The notes beneath the pieces were generated by a model. The model saw only the letters and a list, made by a program, of their open reading frames with translations, did no database searches and had not been told where the DNA came from. The position numbers were made by a program, and so were the translations under genes. A DNA stretch of 64,000 bases from JAKAWW01 sp049965095 (lineage in GTDB: Archaea > Micrarchaeota > Micrarchaeia > Micrarchaeales > Micrarchaeaceae), in contig JBMFWR010000003.1 of NCBI GenBank assembly GCA_049965095.1, forward strand, positions 1 to 64,000, given 5' to 3'. Numbering within the stretch: the stretch's first letter is position 1; the number at the start of each line of letters is the position of its first letter. Positions 33,111 through 42,200 of the stretch are shown piece by piece.

Positions 33111-34370
33111 TTATTTTGTAAGTTTTTTAGAGACATCCTGCACGTTGCCTTTTATTTTTGATATGGAGTTCTTCGTGCGCTTGCTCTTTTTCTCTATTGC
33201 TTTGACTTTGCTTATCTTGCTTGATATAGGCTCATTCTTAGCTACATCAAGAGCGTGCAGCTGTAGCTCCAATGATTCTATCTCTTTCTTGGTCGCATCA
33301 ATCTGCTTTTGTATCTCTTCAACTTCGCCCTTTAGCCCGCTTATCTTGTCGCTCACCTGGGCGGTCTCTCCAAACGAGCTCTTTAGCTCATTTATTTTGC
33401 TTATCAGCTCTGCTGAATTTTTATTGACTTCATCCTTGCCGCTAAGCAGCGTTTTATGAACCTTTTGGTAAAAGTCGTTGAACTCTGTTTTTTCTATGTT
33501 CAATGCGCGCCTGGCGCTTTCCCTGTGCAGCTTGAAGTTGTTGAGCTCTGCAACAGTGCCTTTAACTTCTCTTCCCTTTTCCTGTATCTGCTTTGAAACG
33601 GCATCAAGCTCTGAATCGCCAGCCTTGAGCTGGTTTATTATGGCCTGCTTCTTTGCAAAAGCCTGCTTTTTCAGCTCTTCTGCCTGCATGTCTATATTCT
33701 TAAAAAGGGCTTTGAAGGATTCGTCAACGCTCGCCTCAATAGCGTGTATTGCGCTGTGAGCCTCGTTTATCTCTTTTGTCAAGGCTATAATCTTCTGTTT
33801 GCTTTCCTCTACGGTGCGGTCAAACGCGGTGGTGCTTAGCGTATCAACCTTCTTTGAAAGCTCGTCCGCTTTCTTGTTGACTTCTTCATACGTGCTTTCT
33901 ACTTTCTTTGTCAAATCATCAAAGCGCTTCATGCTGGAAGTTGCTATGTTATTGTATTTGTTGATCGGCACAAGAAGGGATTCTATCCCTGGGAGCGAAC
34001 GCCTGTATAGCTCTTCTATTTGGGATATGTTTACGTTTATGTTTTTTATTGCCTCCTGCAGCTTGTCCAAAGACACTGCTTGAGAGGATAGATCTTCTTC
34101 TATTATGCTTTTTTGGTCGTTAAGCTTTTTCTCTGCAACCTCCACCTCTTCTTTCCCTATCTGGGAGTAGGTTACGAACATTTTGCCCATTTCATAGCTT
34201 ATTTTTACTATACCCCCACTTTCAAGTATCTTGGCCCATGATTCTACAACTTTTGGGTCTACAGACAAAGACAATGCAATACTGTTTAGATCCATTTTGC
34301 CCTTTTCTTTTAGCAGATCGACTAGGTTGTCTATTGAGGTTTTCGTCGCATTTGCCTGCTCCTTATCCAT
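33111..34370 (-). CDS. Winged-helix plus long coiled-coil protein heading pilus operon
   Basis: About 419 residues. The first 80 form a winged-helix-like module (IDNLVDLLKEKGKMDLNSIA, then VVESWAKILESGGIVKI), followed by about 340 residues of coiled coil with several breaks, and a Lys/Ser-rich basic tail (KSKRTKNSISKIKGN). No membrane segment. The ATG at 34370 has GGTGGCCGGTGAC just upstream; a GTG at 34391 is possible. An AT-rich TATA-like run (34405-34420) precedes it. The gene leads the operon. I recognise no named family. Confidence 0.75.
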   Translation of the reverse strand: MDKEQANATKTSIDNLVDLLKEKGKMDLNSIALSLSVDPKVVESWAKILESGGIVKISYEMGKMFVTYSQIGKEEVEVAEKKLNDQKSIIEEDLSSQAVSLDKLQEAIKNINVNISQIEELYRRSLPGIESLLVPINKYNNIATSSMKRFDDLTKKVESTYEEVNKKADELSKKVDTLSTTAFDRTVEESKQKIIALTKEINEAHSAIHAIEASVDESFKALFKNIDMQAEELKKQAFAKKQAIINQLKAGDSELDAVSKQIQEKGREVKGTVAELNNFKLHRESARRALNIEKTEFNDFYQKVHKTLLSGKDEVNKNSAELISKINELKSSFGETAQVSDKISGLKGEVEEIQKQIDATKKEIESLELQLHALDVAKNEPISSKISKVKAIEKKSKRTKNSISKIKGNVQDVSKKLTK

Positions 34371-34444
34371 GTCACCGGCCACCACAATCACACATATAAT
34401 TGAATATTAATATTTTTAACCTTATCTATGCTTCATTAGAGCTT

Positions 34445-34459
34445 GCACACTAAATGTGC
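34445..34459 (-). terminator. Hairpin downstream of site-2 protease
   Basis: GCACA (34445-34449) pairs with TGTGC (34455-34459) around CTAAA. It lies in the 164-base gap between the protease gene's end and the start of the pilus operon and could be a terminator; the stem is short. Confidence 0.25.
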
Positions 34460-34534
34460 TTCAGCTTGTTGCTTTGCTTTCCAAGCTTGCTTGCAAGGCG
34501 TGTTTTTGATGGACATTATTATACCTGTGATGCC

Positions 34535-35230
34535 TTACAGCACATTCCTGTAAAACATTGAGAACATGAGCGCTATGAAAATCATAAATATTATTGATGT
34601 TATTGGTATGCCCGTAAAAAGGAACATCAATACGAATATGATACCCATTGAAATCATATACGCGTTTTTATTCCATGCGAGTACCTTGCTCCCGTCAAGA
34701 GGGGGTATTGGAAGCATGTTGAAGAAAGCAAGAAGTATGCTTATGAATATGGTAAACGAAAATGCATTATATAGGTAACTTCCTCTCTGTACTCCAGATA
34801 ATATCAACAGTGCAAGGAAAAAGGCGAAAACGGCAAAGTTTGTCAGAGGCCCAGCAATCGATACTATTCCTTCCTCGTGCTTTGTGAACCTGTTTGTATA
34901 TATCATTGTCGCTCCAGGGATTCCAAGAAGGAAGCCGAAGAATCCAGTTGTGACAGTGATCATAAGCCCCATCGTTGAAGACCTAAAGGCAGCCACAGCA
35001 CCAAAATGCTCTGCAACAAACTTGTGCATCAGCTCGTGCAGTATGAAGCTCAGAGTAACGCCTAGTGCAACTATCGGCAACAAGTATATGAAATGAGATA
35101 TAAAGCTGCTCGCATTGGCCATGCCTTCTATTCCGCCATCAAGAGTCATCGTGAAAGCGAATATCAGGGCTATGTCTGCAATTATTATCTCCTTTGCTTC
35201 AAGCTTTGCGTCTATGTTCTCCCTAAGCAT
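34535..35230 (-). CDS. Site-2 protease family membrane metalloprotease
   Basis: A 231-residue M50 intramembrane protease. The zinc motif HELMH is at 65-69 within a membrane helix (LSFILHELMHKFVAEHFGA), and the second motif NMLPIPPLDGSKV carries the third ligand Asp. Five or six hydrophobic helices are visible. No PDZ domain is present, so it is a compact form. Such proteases cut membrane-bound regulators or signal-peptide remnants; the substrate here is unknown. The gene stands alone, divergent from tRNA-Gln. Confidence 0.9.
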   Translation of the reverse strand: MLRENIDAKLEAKEIIIADIALIFAFTMTLDGGIEGMANASSFISHFIYLLPIVALGVTLSFILHELMHKFVAEHFGAVAAFRSSTMGLMITVTTGFFGFLLGIPGATMIYTNRFTKHEEGIVSIAGPLTNFAVFAFFLALLILSGVQRGSYLYNAFSFTIFISILLAFFNMLPIPPLDGSKVLAWNKNAYMISMGIIFVLMFLFTGIPITSIIFMIFIALMFSMFYRNVL

Positions 35231-35292
35231 ATGCTACAATTTTCACTAAGCATATAAAAAACTTTCACATTAATATATAACAGGAAGAACAA

Positions 35293-35365
35293 AGCTCCAT
35301 CGTCTAGCGGTCAAGGATAGCGGGCTCTGGACCCGCCGACGCCAGTTCGAATCTGGCTGGAGCTA
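35293..35365 (+). tRNA. tRNA-Gln (anticodon CTG)
   Basis: The plus strand gives acceptor AGCTCCA/TGGAGCT, D arm GTCTAGCGGTCAAGGAT, anticodon stem GCGGG/CCCGC with loop CTCTGGA (anticodon CTG), T stem GCCAG/CTGGC with loop TTCGAAT and discriminator A. It has no intron and no encoded CCA. AT-rich DNA just upstream (35250-35281) holds TATA-like sequences. Confidence 0.95.
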
Positions 35366-35412
35366 TAACAAGGCTTTAAAATTGATTTGTTTGAGCCTCT
35401 ATTCATGATATC

Positions 35413-35420
35413 TTTATAAA
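35413..35420 (+). promoter_or_regulatory. TATA box before RCK gene cluster
   Basis: TTTATAAA is centred 26 bases before an ATG at 35443 that opens a 15-codon frame. Transcription would thus begin at that ATG and reach the first RCK gene through it. Confidence 0.5.
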
Positions 35421-35442
35421 CATTTTCTGATATATCTACCTG

Positions 35443-35490
35443 ATGGACTTGCCAGCATTATATGCACGGCTTGGCTGTTTGATATTATGA
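35443..35490 (+). CDS. Possible 15-codon leader peptide
   Basis: ATG at 35443 opens MDLPALYARLGCLIL and ends in TGA at 35488-35490, overlapping the ATG of the RCK gene (ATGA). Its start coincides with the predicted transcription start, so it would be the first frame a ribosome meets. Its role, perhaps translational coupling, is inferred. Confidence 0.35.
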   Translation: MDLPALYARLGCLIL

Positions 35491-35906
35491 TGGGCAAAAA
35501 CCTTTCTGGGCACGTAATTGTATGCGGTTATGGTATTTTGGGGCAGAAGGTAGTCGACGTTATGGTGGAGCACAATATACCTTTTGTGGTAATAGACATA
35601 GATTCCAAAGTTGTTGGCACAATAAAGGAATATGGCTACAATGTTGTGGAAGGAGATGCAACACATTCCAAAACACTAAGGATGGCAGGCATAGAAACCG
35701 CAAAAGCCATCGCGATAGCGCTTGACGACGACGCAAAGAACCTCTTTACGGTGCTTACGGCAAGGGATCTTAATAGCTCGATATTCATTGCGGCAAGAGC
35801 CAACGACGAATTTGTGAGGAACAAGCTTGTCGAAGCCGGGGCAGACTACGTGGTAATGCCCCATAAAGCGGCAAGCAAAGAAATTATAGAGGAACTGCTT
35901 AAGTGA
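35487..35906 (+). CDS. RCK/TrkA-N domain protein, soluble
   Basis: A 139-residue Rossmann-fold regulator: GHVIVCGYGILGQKVVDVM (glycine motif), VVIDIDSKVV with the acidic residue that ends strand 2, EGDATHSKTL, and KAIAIALDDDAKN. RCK domains bind NAD(H) or nucleotides and gate K+ channels or transporters. It has no membrane segment and no TrkA-C domain. A second ATG follows directly at 35490. The next gene starts four bases after its stop; the three RCK genes are probably co-transcribed and may co-assemble. Confidence 0.88.
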   Translation: MMGKNLSGHVIVCGYGILGQKVVDVMVEHNIPFVVIDIDSKVVGTIKEYGYNVVEGDATHSKTLRMAGIETAKAIAIALDDDAKNLFTVLTARDLNSSIFIAARANDEFVRNKLVEAGADYVVMPHKAASKEIIEELLK

Positions 35907-35910
35907 TGGA

Positions 35911-36684
35911 ATGGCGATGCCAACCGAAGCAGAGGAGGTTACAACAAGGCTTGTTCTCCTTGTGCTTGCGGCAACAATTGTAGTAGTTACGCTTTCCATT
36001 TATTACATATACGGGATAACCCATAACGCATATGCGGCTGGCTATTTTACCCTTGCTTCGCTTTTCGACTTTAGCACGGTTACAGGAAGCAGCGTGATAA
36101 GCGCTTACGCACCGCTCTATTCAAGCAGATTCTTCGGCCTCTTCGCCATTGCAATAATTGATGGCTTGGCAAAAGCGGTGCTTATAGGTTTTGTAATTGC
36201 AGCATTCATAAACGCACTCATGGCCCTAGACCTGAGGTCCAGGATAGGGATACTCGGTACAAGGAATGCAACTAATAAAATTATAATAGCAGGTTATTCT
36301 CAACTTGCTGAGAGGCTTGTACATGAGCTGCTTAAGAGAAAGATGCACTTTGTGATTATCGAAAAGTCTCAAGAGAAAGCGGACATGCTTGCAGATGCAG
36401 GCTATCCTGTTGTCATAGGGGACATGACAAAAGATGAAACGTATGAAAGCATAAGGATAGCACATGCAAAAGCTATAGTGCTTGCATCAGACAACGAGTA
36501 TACAAACCTTCTCGGTGTGATAACAGTGCATCATAGGTACCCAGAGTTGCGCATCATAACAAAAGCATCGCTTGAGTCCACAGCGACAAAAATGCACAGG
36601 GCAGGGGCTGAGCTTTGCATTGTACCAGAGGTGCTTGCCGGGATAGATATGGGTTTGAACATTTTAAAGGCAATGGCAAAGTGA
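35911..36684 (+). CDS. Two-helix membrane protein with RCK domain
   Basis: A 257-residue protein arranged like a Kch-type K+ channel subunit: two N-terminal membrane helices (LVLLVLAATIVVVTLSIYYI and FGLFAIAIIDGLAKAVLIGF) around a pore-loop-like FDFSTVTGSSVI, then an RCK domain (KIIIAGYSQLAERLVHEL, VVIGDMTKDETY, AIVLASDNEY). The canonical TVGYGD filter is not present, so K+ selectivity is doubtful. It lies between two other RCK genes. The short N-terminus leaves little room for voltage sensors. Confidence 0.8.
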   Translation: MAMPTEAEEVTTRLVLLVLAATIVVVTLSIYYIYGITHNAYAAGYFTLASLFDFSTVTGSSVISAYAPLYSSRFFGLFAIAIIDGLAKAVLIGFVIAAFINALMALDLRSRIGILGTRNATNKIIIAGYSQLAERLVHELLKRKMHFVIIEKSQEKADMLADAGYPVVIGDMTKDETYESIRIAHAKAIVLASDNEYTNLLGVITVHHRYPELRIITKASLESTATKMHRAGAELCIVPEVLAGIDMGLNILKAMAK

Positions 36685-36688
36685 TTTG

Positions 36689-37417
36689 ATGGTTTCAGCA
36701 AAAATGGCAAGATATGAGCTTGTTGCGATAGCAATAATCATGTTTGGAGCTGCAGTATTGCTTACCATTGCAAGTGGGATAGGCCTCAAGGTGGCCCTCT
36801 TACAGAATACGCTGGGCTCGCTCGAAATAGATTATTCTCTGGTCAACTTTAACGCTGCAGAGAGCACACTGATGCTTGTTGCTGCGTTCCTTGACACAAT
36901 AGTATTTGCGCTTATAACGGTAGTATTTGCAAGCATGTTCTTCAGCTTCATAACAAAAATAAACATTAGGGAGGGAATAGCAATATCAAGGATAAAGAAG
37001 CTGAAAAACCATGTCATAATAATACCATACAACACCTTCGCACTTGAGGTTGCCAAGGGCTTATCTGGAAAAGGAAAGCATGTTGTGCTTGCAGCGAGCA
37101 CCAGGAAGGAGTTCGACTTTCTTTACAGGCAGGGATTCCTTTCTGTGATAGGAGACCCAAAAGATGTTGAACTTTTTGAATCCGCAAACATTAAGGAAGC
37201 TTCGCACGTGATAGCGTGCAGCGAAAATGACATGATTAATACTCTTATTACAATAACCGCAAAAAGTGCCAACCAGCACGCCAAGATAGTGGCCAGGGTA
37301 AGCAGCGAATCAAGCATATCAAAGCTTGGCATGGCAGGCGCATACAGGATGATAATGCCAGAGATCACCGCAGGAGAGCTTATTGGGGAAGAGATATCAA
37401 GGCGCGTCGCGCTGTAA
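36689..37417 (+). CDS. Two-helix membrane protein with degenerate RCK domain
   Basis: About 242 residues: two membrane helices (LVAIAIIMFGAAVLLTIASG and DTIVFALITVVFASMFFSFI) with a connecting loop that holds no recognisable selectivity filter, then an RCK-like domain in which the glycine motif is weakened (HVIIIPYNTFALEVAKGL), followed by SVIGDPKDVELF and HVIACSENDMIN. It may bind no nucleotide and act as a structural partner of the preceding subunit. The ATG at 36689 has GTGAT four bases upstream; a TTG at 36686 is less likely. Confidence 0.75.
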   Translation: MVSAKMARYELVAIAIIMFGAAVLLTIASGIGLKVALLQNTLGSLEIDYSLVNFNAAESTLMLVAAFLDTIVFALITVVFASMFFSFITKINIREGIAISRIKKLKNHVIIIPYNTFALEVAKGLSGKGKHVVLAASTRKEFDFLYRQGFLSVIGDPKDVELFESANIKEASHVIACSENDMINTLITITAKSANQHAKIVARVSSESSISKLGMAGAYRMIMPEITAGELIGEEISRRVAL

Positions 37418-37434
37418 ACAGAAATTCAATAAAT

Positions 37435-39210
37435 TCATTTTCTTTTTTTGTATTGCTCTCTAAAAACTTTCTGATGAATGCGCCATTGCTTGGCATAGAA
37501 ATCATTTTCGCTTGGAATATCTCCTTTAGGTGTGCTCGGGTTAGGCGAACTGAAGTTCATGTATGTGGGCACAGCCCCAAAATCCCAATAATATCTTTTT
37601 ACATCCTCCTTAGATGGCTTGTTTACATTATCGTAATTTTCCCTGATGTAGGCGCCAGGCTCATTGAAGTGCTCATAGATTAGTTTCTGCTTCAATGGAA
37701 AGACAAGGTTCTCGTAATATTCTTTCTTTTCATTAAGTTTCTCTATTTTATCTTCTTCTGCCTTCCTTTTAGCTGCCCATGCGCTGGCATGACTTTCCAA
37801 ACCTTCCGCAGATGTGCTATTTGCCTTCTCACTATATTTTGATATGTTTTCTGTAGCCTTTTGAATGTCTCGCTCTGTATCTTCTATCTTTTTGGCCATT
37901 ATGCCAAGATACTCTTGACCGCTAATACTCGCATAAGCATCAACCTTTTCGCGGTATGCCTTCTCATATTCATCTTGCATTGCCTTGAGCTTCTCTTCGT
38001 GCTCCTTCTTCAGCGCAGACATTTTTTCGCTAGATTTCCTAAGCTCTTCCTGAGCATCAGGGGTATTAACCTTTTTAAGCGCATCTATCCTTAATTGAAG
38101 ATCATTCTCTTCCTTTGAGAATTCCTCTTTCTTCTTTGCTAGTTCTTTGCGCCTCACGTATTCGTTTTTAGTTGCTGCATTAATATCAACTGGAAGGGGT
38201 ATCCATGGTACTCTTGGTAATATGAATGGCCTGCCTTTATCTTCTTCTGTCTCCATTCCAGTTGCGTAGTAGTTTTCAGACCTTTTTGCCCTCCACATGT
38301 CAGCAGCACGGTGAAGATGCTCGTTAAAGTCATTCTTAGAGTGTATGCTTGCAAGAAATCCTGTACCTTTTTTGGCATAGCTATACAATTCGTAATAAGG
38401 ACCTATTATTGGGGTTTTTTTGTTTGGATGGATGAATGATTCTTTTAGGTCTTTGTATCCAGGGTGCTTTTTTGCAATATCTTTAATTTGATCTAAATCG
38501 TTTTTTGCCCCTTTTGATATCATACTAGCAGGCACAATACCAAGAGCGGTGACAAGAGAAGATGCCCTTATGCCCCACCCTTTCTCATCAATTAGATGCT
38601 GATTTGCAATGCCCTTTTTGCTTATGCTGACTACTTTCTCAGCTGCACGCTGCTTTGTGCCTTTTATGATGCCCGCAGAAGCTGCATTCAAAACGTCGCG
38701 AGCACCCACACCGTTACCCTGCATTTTATTGATGTTCTTTTGCAGCCTTTTTGCCGCTGATGGGCTCAGTGACATCTTTATGCCCTTTTGATTGCCTGCT
38801 TGCTTGGGCTGCGGTGATACCAATGGAGTTTTAGTATTGGTTACAACCGGGACGCCATTTACTATTATGCTACCACTTTTAATCAGATCATTTATAGTAT
38901 TAGCTTGTATTTTTTTGTTTTCTTTTTGGGTTTTTTGTATGGCCTTTACACCCTTGCCTGCCGAAGCAAAAGCAGCCACAGAAGTGTACTTTGCGGGGGT
39001 CGCTTTGTATTTGTTTCCACCCGTAAGACCTTTACCGGCACCCCTGCTTCCTCCACTAGCCATGCCCATCAATGTGCCTATTCCAAAAAGCGCGAATACA
39101 TCCATGCCCCTTGTCAAGCCAGCTGCTGCGGCTATAAGTATGAGTATTATTATTATCGGTATGAACGTGTATATGGCGCCTAGGCTTAGCAAAGGCAGCA
39201 GGGCAAGCAT
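37435..39210 (-). CDS. Membrane-anchored coiled-coil protein of unknown function
   Basis: A 591-residue protein. The N-terminus has two hydrophobic segments (IPIIIILILIAAAAGL and MDVFALFGIGTLMGMASGG), then a Gly-rich basic stretch, a region of mixed structure, a long charged coiled coil at about 350-500, and a basic end (FREQYKKRK). I recognise no family. It lies 66 bases downstream of the giant surface protein gene on the same strand, so it is probably in one operon with it and might anchor or help export it from the inner side. That is inference. Confidence 0.75.
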   Translation of the reverse strand: MLALLPLLSLGAIYTFIPIIIILILIAAAAGLTRGMDVFALFGIGTLMGMASGGSRGAGKGLTGGNKYKATPAKYTSVAAFASAGKGVKAIQKTQKENKKIQANTINDLIKSGSIIVNGVPVVTNTKTPLVSPQPKQAGNQKGIKMSLSPSAAKRLQKNINKMQGNGVGARDVLNAASAGIIKGTKQRAAEKVVSISKKGIANQHLIDEKGWGIRASSLVTALGIVPASMISKGAKNDLDQIKDIAKKHPGYKDLKESFIHPNKKTPIIGPYYELYSYAKKGTGFLASIHSKNDFNEHLHRAADMWRAKRSENYYATGMETEEDKGRPFILPRVPWIPLPVDINAATKNEYVRRKELAKKKEEFSKEENDLQLRIDALKKVNTPDAQEELRKSSEKMSALKKEHEEKLKAMQDEYEKAYREKVDAYASISGQEYLGIMAKKIEDTERDIQKATENISKYSEKANSTSAEGLESHASAWAAKRKAEEDKIEKLNEKKEYYENLVFPLKQKLIYEHFNEPGAYIRENYDNVNKPSKEDVKRYYWDFGAVPTYMNFSSPNPSTPKGDIPSENDFYAKQWRIHQKVFREQYKKRK

Positions 39211-39275
39211 TTTACCACATTAATATTATGGCTTTTTTGATATATATAATTTTGCATGTTGCTTTGAGAGGTTTT

Positions 39276-42200
39276 TCACTGCCTATTTTTGCGCCAAAAA
39301 CTTATTGCAATCATTGCAGCTATTGATGCAACAACAAGTATGATGTAATAAGCGCTGATGTTTCCTATAGGCAACATAAAATTGCCTATCTGGGTATTGA
39401 CAACCTGTGTTGAAGGCGATGTCGTATAGTTGAACTCTAGCGTGACTAAAGGCGATCCCCCAGCATTTGGAGTTGAGAAGCTAAGCCCTGGCTGGTACAC
39501 ATATAAAGGTTCAGGAGGCGGGTTGCCATAATATTGGGCTATTATTTTTGCATCGCCTGTGCCACATGCTGGTATCTTTGCCTGAAATTCGCCGTTAGCA
39601 TTAGTTTTTGCTATTTTTGCCAATCCAAGCTGGGTAGTAAATACGCCTGTGCCATTGTCAAAATAGGGCACGCAATATTCATATTGACCATTTATCGAGT
39701 TTACAGCTTGAAGCCCGTTGTCGCCAAAAATATTGCAGTTGAAGACTCCTGGCCCTTGGAGAAGGCTGCTTGGCTCTGGTGGGCAAGAATCAGAAGATGC
39801 TTGGGAAAAATAATCTATCAGTTTAGCTTCCGCTGGACCGTCATGTTTTGCTTGGGTCACAGTGGCAAGAGGATTTGCAAGGGTGCAAGACTTTGAGCTA
39901 AAGCCAAAAGCGCATTTAAGCGAATTTGTATAATATGCCAGATCGTTAGATGGGTAACTGCTGTTGTAGTAGTTTATATTTGTATCATAATAAAGGTATA
40001 CATCGGCGTTAGGGACAGGATAGGTGCCGATAGGAGTTGCTGAAAGCAATGTGCCATTTATATATATTGTGGTGCTGTTCGAATTTGTTGGATCCACAAC
40101 CGGATTTGCATTAGCTATTAGGGTCGTAATGTTTGAAAAGTCTACATCAAGCGGCATGTATATTGTATTGTTGAAGCTGTCTACATATGTAAACACAAGC
40201 CGATTATAACCCAATATAGAATGGCTTTTAGCCAAAATAAGGACCATATTATTTAGATATGATGCCCTTTGGTATACCTCAAAAAGCTGCTGGAAGTTTG
40301 TCGAGGGGTTTTCAGAATATAAAAACACGCTTGGTCCACTAAACAGGTTCTGGGCATAATAATACGGTGATGGGCAATAACCTCCGCAGTTTGCACCGGG
40401 TACTTGCTGTGTAGTAGCAGTCTGTGCTGCGTAAGCAGCAAAAAATTGGGTATTAGAATAAGCGCTCTGATCGTATATGTTTTCATTATATACGTAATTT
40501 CTTGCTGCATTTATTACCAGTTGCGGATTAAGCATATTATCTGGCGAGTCCATGCCACCTGTTGTATTTACGGTCTGATTTACGAATATTTCGCCAAAAT
40601 TCCTGTTCGTTGACATCTCATAGTTAATGTATGGGAACATTATTGCGCCGGCATCTGAAAGATTGGGTATATAGTAAGTGTTTTGTCCCCTGTACTGGAG
40701 ATATGTTGGGCCACCTTGCACAGTGACATTTAGGCTTGAGCTTGATACAGGAACTTCAGCAGTAGTGTATCCAGCATATACATTACTTGTGCTGGTGCTT
40801 ATGCTGCCGCACGCCAGTGGAGTGCCATATGCGGGCTCGTCTGTGCTACTAGTTGTTATGTCAACTGCTTGCTCGCTCGTCTGCTGCCAGTTTTGATTGA
40901 GGTAATAGCTATAGTTGTATGGAACTAGCACGTAGCCAGCTATGTTGCTATTCAGGAATGTAATTGGCTGCTTGGATAATAAAGCGCCTGTGGTAGATGG
41001 TGTTGTATAACCAATTGTATTTGGTGACACGCTATTAGGATTCGTGATGCCGTTGTTATTGAAGCTGTTTGCTGCTGACGAAGAGGACGAGCTTGACGTC
41101 TGCTGCGGGAATAGCGCTGAGAAGGTATTTGTAAGTGTTAGATAGGCTTCAGGCGAGCCTTCCCCTTCTACATATGAGAAGGAACTTGGCACCAATTCGA
41201 ATGGAGGCCATATGTCAGTGATGACATTTGCAATTATTGTATTGTAAGTACATGCACCACTGTAGCTTTCATTAATATAACAAGAATATGGAGTATCTGC
41301 AGCAAATAACAACTTTGTATAGTTATCTACTTTTGGATAGAAAGACAAGAATTCTGTGTAAAGCGGATTCCCGAATGTGCCGGAATAGGGCCATTGCCAT
41401 ATGTGAGCAACCATATTGAATGTACCGTTAAAGCTTGTAGATACGCTTATGTTGTATGGATTTAGTGTAGTGATGCCAAAAGCACTTATTTGAGGACCTA
41501 TTGGAGGATAATCCGTATGCATTTTATTTGGAGTGTATGTGCAATCTGCAGCACAATATGATATATATTGGTTGTTGCCTATGCTGATATTTGCAGAAAG
41601 GACCCAGCCGTAAGGAGGATCTACTATCTGCTGCCCAGTGCCCTGTGACGTGCTTATTGCTTGGCTGTTAACAGGAAACATTGTAGTATAATTCTGTGGA
41701 TTTATCGGAAGCTCGGTATTATTGGCAGAAAAAACGCGCATTATTAGAAATGATGATGGGTTTCCATCAACGCTAAAGTTCCATATGTCAAAAACATACA
41801 ATAATCCTTTATCGTCACTGATTGCTATTGGGTAGTGGAATCCTTGTATATCATTTACAGTAGGCATGCCATTGTAGACACTTGCGATTTGGGCATTATC
41901 GAATGGCCCACCATTTGCCAAGTACGCAGTTATGTTCATATTGTATGTACTGTTTGAATAGGTCAGATTAATTTCGCCTTCATAATTAAAAGAAGGGCTC
42001 TGGTACAGCACAATGTTGCCCGGATAGTATTGGTTTGCAAGATAGATATTTTGGCCGCCAGGCGACACTGCAAACTCGCTGCTTGGCAAAAAGCCCGCAG
42101 GCTGGGTTTCGCCTTGCCCTTCTTTTATGCCATTTGAGAAGAATGCTCCAAGGAAAAATCGTTTGTTGGTCCATTTGTAATCTCCTGTAAAGAAGACATC

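Noticed and set aside
34430..34530. C/D box small RNA
   Set aside because: TGATGG and GTGATG resemble C boxes, but matching D boxes and terminal stem are missing.
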